Origin: Pisaster brevispinus
Taxonomy: Eukaryota; Echinodermata; Asteroidea; Forcipulatida; Asteriidae
Direction of reading: 5' to 3'
DNA: 64,000 bases
NCBI GenBank assembly: GCA_023634235.1
Contig: JAMKCF010000012.1
Coordinates: 4,508,329-4,572,328, forward strand
Shown: positions 56,371-64,000 of the stretch, one piece after another
How positions within the stretch are numbered: the stretch's first letter is position 1
How the letters are laid out: each line of letters opens with the position of its first letter
Notes under the pieces: generated by a model
Databases searched by the model: none
What the model saw: only the letters and a program-made list of their open reading frames with translations
Told to the model about the DNA's origin: nothing
Program-made: the position numbers and the translations under genes

Positions 56371-58024
56371 CCCTACAAATTATGATGAACATATTGGCTG
56401 AACAACCGTCGTCAAGAGTTAAACGGATAATCTAGGTTATTGGTAGCGGCCATGGCAAACTGTCAGCGAATGATTTTCTGTTGACATTAACTCAACAAGT
56501 TTAAAGTTGATTACAGTACAAAGCCTAGTATAAATCTGTGATATTTGGGAGACTATTGACTGATAACATTTTAGAACAATAAGGCGACACCAATAAATTC
56601 ATTTTGAGCTAGAGGAACAGATTTGACCAATAAAGTTGAGATATTTACCTGTGTAGCATGGATTGTATTACGTTTAATTTGAACTCATATTTTGAAGTAA
56701 TCAGCGTCAGCTCAGAAACCTTAGCCCAGTTAAGGGGAAAGATGAATTTAAATACAAAATGCCTTGCAGAATGATTAAAAAACATCAGTTGGGTTTTTAT
56801 TACTTTATAAAAAAAACTTACGTGGTTTTGCAGGAGATTCCAGTTGATTCACAATACAGTGCGCCACCAAGAGGTGAGCCATTTCTCACAGTAGGTGACG
56901 GGTTCTCAAAACCAAGGCTTCAGCTTAGGTTCTGTCCGCCTGTAAAGAGAGCGTACTAAATAATTGACAGGGCGTAAGCTGAAGCCGTGGTTAAAGCCGT
57001 GATTTCGAACAGGGCTGGTGAAAGCTCCTGGAAGTGATCGCTTGTGCCATTCCATATATCTCAGAGGAAGATCAGGTCCCAGGCTTGTGTGGAATTTTTT
57101 CAGGGCCTGAAAAATATTTGTTACTCACCTACACACGTCTATCCCTCTGATAAAGTGGAGTAATCTGTTCTATGTGACACACTTCCAGATGTCTTGCTGA
57201 TAGCCTGTGCCAGAGTTTTCTGATGTTTCAACTCCCCCCCCCCCCTCTCCATTCAAACATGTTGGCTTACTGGGGAGGCAGTAACTAGTGGAACCTTCAT
57301 GCGTTTGTGTAAATCCTGGGGTTATTCCTCATTTAAAGGGTTTTGAAGCATCATCCAAAGTTGGCCGCGATCGGGTTCAAAACGTAGTAGAAAAGCACTT
57401 GGTGACCACTGACCCATATTTGTGTACACCTTAGATCTCACGGGGCATGTGTCAAGGTAACGTTTAACTAAGTTTGGTAAACTTTTGCTGAAAAATTGAC
57501 AGTTAAGGTACCGTTTAAAAAGGAATGCAAAGATCACACTAATTGATGCAGCAACTGTTAGTGAGTTGAGAAAAAGATGAACCCCTTTGTGTTGTTTAAT
57601 AAGGAGTAATTCGACTACTTATGTACACGAACTGTTGAGTATTTCTCTTTATTAATGTGGTTCCGCGTGTCCTTTACCAACAGTATTTTTAAATTTTTAA
57701 CTTTCTCCGTCTCTTTTTTGTACGTGAAATACTTCAACACCTTTCATGGTGTTTTCTGTTAACGAATAAGAGGTTGATTATGTAAACTTGATGTTTTTAA
57801 ACTAATGTTTTCTGTAATTTGTAGTTTTTATCTTGAATCTTTTTTGACGGTCACTTGTTTGATTTGAATCGAAGTTTAATGGATGATTTAAACTGGACAA
57901 ATTAGAAAGTCCTGCTCGTGTAAACAGAAATTGGAGCTAGAAATTAAATGGAAAACTGAAGTTCCGTTCAAACTGTCCCCGTGAAAATTTTGATCAATTT
58001 AATTTTAAGATTGCATGCATGACA
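56371..58024. other. Intergenic sequence, A2-B2
   Basis: Nearly identical to 15831-17490. The poly-C run near 57236 is shorter (about 10 nt) than the one near 16703. No gene is seen. Confidence 0.5.
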
Positions 58025-59655
58025 ATCATTTTGCTCACGCTGCACATGCAGACGACCGAAACAAGCTGACAAACTACATCATTTCGGACCAATCACAACG
58101 CACATATGGAAAGCTTACGCCAGAGCACGTTTATCTAATGAAATCATTGTATCCAATGAAATCATTGGGCCTATAAGACCAGTGCCTGTCTTTATCCCTG
58201 GCAATTACGAAGAGGGGATGATTTAGAATAATGGACTTGTAATTGGCCCCTCTTTTATCTGGTGAGTTGACCAATACCTGTGTGGCAAGAGACTCTGTAA
58301 CGTGATTATCTGACGTCACACTTCGAGGCTCGTGAATAACGCCAGATACCGGCCTTGAGCAACTGGTAAGTTCCTGCCAGTTGCTTACTTTAAACCACAC
58401 GGCGGAGATTTGTGGTCAACACACACGTGCACAAAGATTGCATTATGAATAAAACAACATTACATACAAACATTATGTACACGCGCACAGCAGCAGACGA
58501 TCGGCAAGTTCCCGCTGACGGTGTAGCTGACAAACACGTCACTTCGGAGCAGACCAATCATAATGCAGGTATGGAAGGCTAACGTCATTGCACGTTTATA
58601 CATGAATGAAATCATTGTGTTCATTGAAATCATTGTATCCAATGAAATCATTGAGCCTGTAAACCAGTGGTTGTCTTTATCCTTGCGGATAAAGACAGGG
58701 GATCAGTCTAAAGATTCTGTCTCCTAAACAGCAAAATGTGTAGAAATTTTTTTCTGATAACGCTCTCTTTTGAATCAATATAATTTCGTATAGCGGACAC
58801 ACAATCCCATATTATGCCACCGATTCCAATTTATTATGTAAACATAAAAATTTTTGAAATAAAGAGTAGTCCTTTTCGGGGCTTATATAGTATCTATTAT
58901 ACTTATTATTTTTCTTATTCATTTATCTTATTCATATTTCTATATATTTTTTTATCTCATGGCTGTTTTTTATTCAAGGGACACAAACATCTGCTGTCCA
59001 CAATAAATCAAACATCGATCAATGGGACGACACAGTTTGTTTTCAGTAACTTGATACAGAAATGTCGTGTTATAGGGCAGGAAGAATCAATAATTTCAAA
59101 TAATCCCAAAACATGCCACAATCTATCATGCCTGCTGCTAGTTATGACGCACAAGCTCCGCCAAAACAAAATGAAATATGGGTAGCTCAAATCCAGCCTG
59201 ATTGATCGATCGGTACCTTGGGAAAGAGTAAGTGTGCAAATTCAAGCTGATTGCAGTAAAAAAAAAAAAAAAATCAAATAATATAAACCTTGTTACTACC
59301 CAGGAAAACGGCCTAGAAGACCGTCTTATGTTGCCGGCACCCGTCCCATCGTGCCGTCGTCCGTTGCGTTGTGCCGTCATCTGTGACGTTGTACCCCAAA
59401 CCCCTTTTCGTTTTGTTTTTCACTAAAACGGGCCCACCTCTAGTTTGATGAAATTCATGTTAGTTGAGTTGTGCGGTTTTTAATAAAGAACAATTGCCAT
59501 TTAATAGTGCGCACGGGCAGTGTTCGATTGACATAATATTTGGGAAAGGTGTAATTAGACTTTGACCTCATTCTATTTTATATAACTATCTCAATGTTTT
59601 TAAAACAAAGAAATATACAACGTCAAAGTACCGTGCCACATTATCAATCGATAAT
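58025..59655. repeat. Dispersed repeat (- orientation) and flank module upstream of B2
   Basis: Nearly identical to 17500-19137, including the 11-bp hairpin near 58672-58698 and the AT-rich segment of about 85 bp. A short deletion near 59650 removes the CCAAT site; the TATA position reads TACAAAA. Confidence 0.6.
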
Positions 59656-59761
59656 CGCCTACAAAACCATTGGATTTGGTAATCTGCAACCAATTGGTTT
59701 GACTGTCCAGGATTGATCAGATACTACCAGATGAGTAAATGCGGACGGTTTATGTGGGAAA

Positions 59762-59818
59762 ATGAAAGTCTTCGTGTTCTTAACGGCAATCAGCCTCGTT
59801 ATAGTCCAAGTTATTAAG
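59762..59818 (+). CDS. Exon 1 (signal peptide) of lectin gene B2, partial gene
   Basis: This 57-nt exon is identical to B1 exon 1 and ends at AAG|GTTAGT. It encodes a hydrophobic signal peptide starting MKVFVFLTAIS. The remaining exons lie beyond the window, with intron 1 at least 4.18 kb long. It is assigned to the B type because the 5' flank and intron 1 match B1 closely. Whether the gene is intact cannot be judged. Confidence 0.75.
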
Positions 59819-59922
59819 GTTAGTTCTTCTTCAATCTTTTAAAAAGGATTTATTAATCTTTATTCTCACTGTAATGCACGTGACTTTGAAATCATTGGTG
59901 ACATGGGCATAGGCGTATTTAA

Positions 59923-61309
59923 AGGGGCACACCGGCTTCGTTGGGCTATTTGGGCTACAAAATAGGCTAACATATGACTTCAAAGGTCTTCCAGGAATGG
60001 AGAAGAAAGGTTCCTAAGAGAAACCATCAAATTTTGCCGTTTTTGAGCATTTTTCAAAAAACGAAGGTCACGTGATTTATCCGAACCAAAAAAGTGGTTC
60101 GGATAAATCACGTGATCTTCGGAGATAGTTTTACTTCCAGCCGTATAAAAGTAAATTACTGAACCAAATTTAAATCTGTTTAAAAAAAATTATTCATGAG
60201 TATTTGACAAAAAAGACTAAGTATTCAGATTATTGATACAATTTGTAAATAATGATGAAAAATCGAACGTAAGATTCGCATTCAGAGAGTCCGTGCAACC
60301 GAAGCGTGTTTTACGGCGCACCAGCGTGGGAGCTAGCGGAACGTAAACCTAGGGGCATATCCCGTTCAGCCTGTGCCGTGTCTCGTGGGGCCAGAGAGAC
60401 AAGCCCGGGCATGAACTCCCCAGCTTGCCGGTCTAGCCGTGAGCTTGGGAGCTTGTCGGAGGGGTAGGGAGCCAGACCAACAATTACATTTTTTAGGAGG
60501 GTTTCAGTCTGATACCCTAGCTATTATCCCCTAACTCCTGCAACGTGTTGCCTGCGCTACACACGCGGGACGACAACGGGGAATATTTATCCCATACAGC
60601 TGGTCTACTTCTATGATAGCTGCACAATGTCCACCCCCCCCATATTGCTGCTTTTGCTGGCTTTCCCTTTGGATTTATCGTTGTTGTTTTTTTTACTTTT
60701 TACTTTTCGTTGGACCACCTTCTAGGTGTTTTTCCTTGCGATGTTTTTTGTACCGATCCTTGGATGTCGAAGAAACGTTCTCCATTGCAAGTACATACAC
60801 TCTGATGGTATTACCAATACTTAGTACGTCGTCGTACACAGAATACAGGTTGGGGTGCGTTTTCGCGGTCGTAACCAATAACTGTTTCAATGGCAAGATC
60901 AACCGAAACAGTTATTGGTTACGACCGCGAGCGGACTTCGACAAGGACTGACCATAGAGCAAGGAACCTTCCCTTGGACTGACGTCCGTTCATGTCTGTT
61001 TTTTAATTTACACATGAATTTGTGCGATGGATATGAAGTCTGGATTTTCATGCCTCACCATTGTTATAATTGATACATAAAAAAAGAACACTAGTCTACT
61101 TACAACATTGCGCAACATTGTACGTAAACTATTCAGTTGCAACGGCTGGAAAAGCGTATAAGCTGACCTTTGACCGCGTTTTGTTTTTTTCACATTTTTC
61201 GTTAATTACGTGATATTTTGATGAGTTTTTTTTCACAACAACCATCTAAAAATTATTGTCTGTCATTCCACATCACTATATTAGGTAAACAGTAAGCCGG
61301 TGTGTCCCT
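59923..61309. mobile_element. TTAA-flanked element in B2 intron 1
   Basis: Counterpart of 19412-20795, with TTAA at 59919-59922 and 61310-61313 and ends AGGGGCACACCGGCTT / AGCCGGTGTGTCCCT. It carries a 19-bp hairpin with no mismatch (60069-60087 and 60096-60114, arm CACGTGATTTATCCGAACC) and the 25-bp hairpin at 60864-60929. Confidence 0.65.
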
Positions 61310-64000
61310 TTAATAAGACAATGCAAGTTAGTACGATGCATGCATACACACTGGACGCGTGTACGTGTTGTATGCATTGTTGGTCAGCAGGGCAACATAA
61401 GAACGTTTGTTGCCAGGCCACAGGGGAATCAATACTGCTGACCTCGAATGAAAAAACAGATGGGCACATGTAGTTGGGCTTATCTATGGTGGCCCTGAAG
61501 GGACATCGCATATCGCAAACGTGCGAAATTTATCGCGAATATGTGCGCACACGTATGCAATGTCGTGAAACAATTCGCGAATATGTGCGCACACGTATGC
61601 AATGTCGTGAAACAATTCGCGAATATGTGCGCACACGTGTGCAATGTCGTGAAACAATTCGCGAATATGTGCGCACACGTGTGCAATGTCGTGAAACAAT
61701 TCACGAATATGTGCGCACACGTGTGCAATGTCGTGAAACAATTCGCGAATATGTGCGCACACGTATATGCAATGTCGTGAAACAATTCGCGAATATGTGC
61801 GCACACGTGTGCAATGTCGTGAAACAATTCGCGAATACGTGCGCACACGTGTGCAATGTCGTGAAACAATTCGCGAATATGGCAGGTACATTTTAATGTG
61901 GCCATGTCTAGCCGGCCAGCCACATAGTGATGGTACAGCATCATATCACAAAACAAAAGGTCCATGCAAACAATCGTCGGACTATTCTCACTAAAATGAG
62001 CACTGGTACAATGGTTAGTATAATAGTTACTCACTTATTAGAAAAGCGTGAGGAACAGAGTGCGCTCGAAGGTAAATTAGTCAGACCCTATTTATATCTA
62101 TTTGTACGTCTCGATCCCAGACTAGCTGCTACAACTCCCCAGTTCATTAGGAATTTTATTGAATGGTATGCGACAAGGTATGCAATAAAATTCACGACAT
62201 TGCAAATGAACCAGCGTGGGAGCTAGCGGAACGTAAACCTAGGGGCATATCCCGTTCAGCCTGTGCCGTGTCTCGTGGGGCCAGAGAGACAAGCCCGGGC
62301 ATGAACTCCCCAGCTTGCCGGTCTAGCCGTGAGCTTGGGAGCTTGTCGGAGGGGTAGGGAGCCAGACCAACAATTACATTTTTTAGGAGGGTTTCAGTCT
62401 GATACCCTAGCTATTATCCCCTAACTCCTGCAACGTGTTGCCTGCGCTACACACGCGGGACGACAACGGGGAATATTTATCCCATACAGCTGGTCTACTT
62501 CTATGATAGCTGCACAATGTCCACCCCCCCCATATTGCTGCTTTTGCTGGCTTTCCCTTTGGATTTATCGTTGTTGTTTTTTTTACTTTTTACTTTTCGT
62601 TGGACCACCTTCTAGGTGTTTTTCCTTGCGATGTTTTTTGTACCGATCCTTGGATGTCGAAGAAACGTTCTCCATTGCAAGTACATACACTCTGATGGTA
62701 TTACCAATACTTAGTACGTCGTCGTACACAGAATACAGGTTGGGGTGCGTTTTCGCGGTCGTAACCAATAACTGTTTCAATGGCAAGATCAACCGAAACA
62801 GTTATTGGTTACGACCGCGAGCGGACTTCGACAAGGACTGACCATAGAGCAAGGAACCTTCCCTTGGACTGACGTCCGTTCATGTCTGTTTTTTAATTTA
62901 CACATGAATTTGTGCGATGGATATGAAGTCTGGATTTTCATGCCTCACCATTGTTATAATTGATACATAAAAAAAGAACACTAGTCTACTTACAACATTG
63001 CGCAACATTGTACGTAAACTATTCAGTTGCAACGGCTGGAAAAGCGTATAAGCTGACCTTTGACCGCGTTTTGTTTTTTTCACATTTTTCGTTAATTACG
63101 TGATATTTTGATGAGTTTTTTTTCACAACAACCATCTAAAAATTATTGTCTGTCATTCCACATCACTATATTAGGTAAACAGTAAGCCGGTGTGTCCCTT
63201 TAATAAGACAATGCAAGTTAGTACGATGCATGCATACACACTGGACGCGTGTACGTGTTGTATGCATTGTTGGTCAGCAGGGCAACATAAGAACGTTTGT
63301 TGCCAGGCCACAGGGGAATCAATACTGCTGACCTCGAATGAAAAAACAGATGGGCACATGTAGTTGGGCTTATCTATGGTGGCCCTGAAGGGACATCGCA
63401 TATCGCAAACGTGCGAAATTTATCGCGAATATGTGCGCACACGTATGCAATGTCGTGAAACAATTCGCGAATATGTGCGCACACGTATGCAATGTCGTGA
63501 AACAATTCGCGAATATGTGCGCACACGTGTGCAATGTCGTGAAACAATTCGCGAATATGTGCGCACACGTGTGCAATGTCGTGAAACAATTCACGAATAT
63601 GTGCGCACACGTGTGCAATGTCGTGAAACAATTCGCGAATATGTGCGCACACGTATATGCAATGTCGTGAAACAATTCGCGAATATGTGCGCACACGTGT
63701 GCAATGTCGTGAAACAATTCGCGAATACGTGCGCACACGTGTGCAATGTCGTGAAACAATTCGCGAATATGGCAGGTACATTTTAATGTGGCCATGTCTA
63801 GCCGGCCAGCCACATAGTGATGGTACAGCATCATATCACAAAACAAAAGGTCCATGCAAACAATCGTCGGACTATTCTCACTAAAATGAGCACTGGTACA
63901 ATGGTTAGTATAATAGTTACTCACTTATTAGAAAAGCGTGAGGAACAGAGTGCGCTCGAAGGTAAATTAGTCAGACCCTATTTATATCTATTTGTACGTC
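60321..64000. repeat. 1,890-bp tandem duplication (unit 1 60321-62210, unit 2 62211 to window end)
   Basis: Sequence from 62211 repeats 60321 onward at an offset of exactly 1,890. I saw no difference in the blocks compared across the 1,790 bp available. The unit joins the right part of the TTAA element to the left arm and spacer of the foldback element. At the seam TGCAAATGAA is followed directly by CCAGCGTGGG. The array may extend past the window. Confidence 0.85.
61485..62209. mobile_element. Deleted foldback element in B2 intron 1
   Basis: The left end TATGGTGGCCCTGAAGGG and about nine 42-bp units are present. The array then jumps into the spacer (GGCAGGTACATTTTAATG), and nearly all of the right arm is missing where the tandem seam begins. 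Compared with 20971-22139 it has lost the inner left arm and the right arm. It is repeated in unit 2 from about 63375. Confidence 0.7.

Noticed and set aside
1..64000. A complete virus or autonomous transposon
   Set aside because: Only gag and a protease fragment are present, both broken. No polymerase, integrase or transposase frame was found.

Overview
The window is eukaryotic DNA. Genes are split by canonical GT-AG introns, base composition is AT-leaning, and there are tRNA-derived SINE sequences, a LINE 3' remnant, an LTR-retrotransposon fragment, several inverted-repeat DNA elements and minisatellites. No bacterial features (operons, Shine-Dalgarno sites, CRISPR) are present. The coding content, F-type lectins, together with the repeats suggests a marine invertebrate, possibly an echinoderm or other non-vertebrate deuterostome. 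That assignment is inference and weak.

The only real host genes are tandem copies of one gene on the + strand, called here A1 (1209-11695), B1 (19251-33516), A2 (41962-52227) and B2 (starts at 59762 and runs out of the window). Each complete copy has 11 coding exons. They encode a signal peptide, a short acidic segment, three F-type (fucolectin/FTP) lectin domains built from three exons each, and a proline/glutamate/lysine tail. Spliced by eye, A1 gives 535 aa and B1 gives 543 aa with no internal stop. A2 has a stop in exon 2 and a 1-nt insertion in exon 5, so it looks like a pseudogene. The eel-agglutinin-type fucose triad (His, Arg, Arg) is complete in all three B1 domains. In the A genes it is complete only in domain 2: the His is Cys in domain 1 and Ser in domain 3.

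Layout: 1-1208, 5' flank of A1 with CCAAT and TATA boxes; 1.2-11.7 kb, A1; 11.7-18 kb, intergenic, with a 21-bp-unit minisatellite split by a truncated LTR retrotransposon; 17.8-19.1 kb, repeated 5'-flank module; 19.25-33.5 kb, B1, with a TTAA-flanked element and a foldback element in intron 1 and a second copy of the flank module in intron 2; 33.5-41.9 kb, intergenic, with the minisatellite lacking the retroelement and about 4.3 kb of unclassified sequence; 41.96-52.2 kb, A2; 52.2-59.7 kb, intergenic, nearly identical to 11.7-19.2 kb; 59.76 kb to end, B2 exon 1 and intron 1, which holds an apparently perfect 1,890-bp tandem duplication.

The order A-B-A-B, with about 17 kb nearly identical at an offset of about 40.5 kb, indicates an old A/B split followed by recent duplication of the A+B dimer. 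The encoded proteins are expected to be secreted fucose-binding lectins. A role in innate recognition is known for the family but is not shown by this sequence. All identity statements are by eye.
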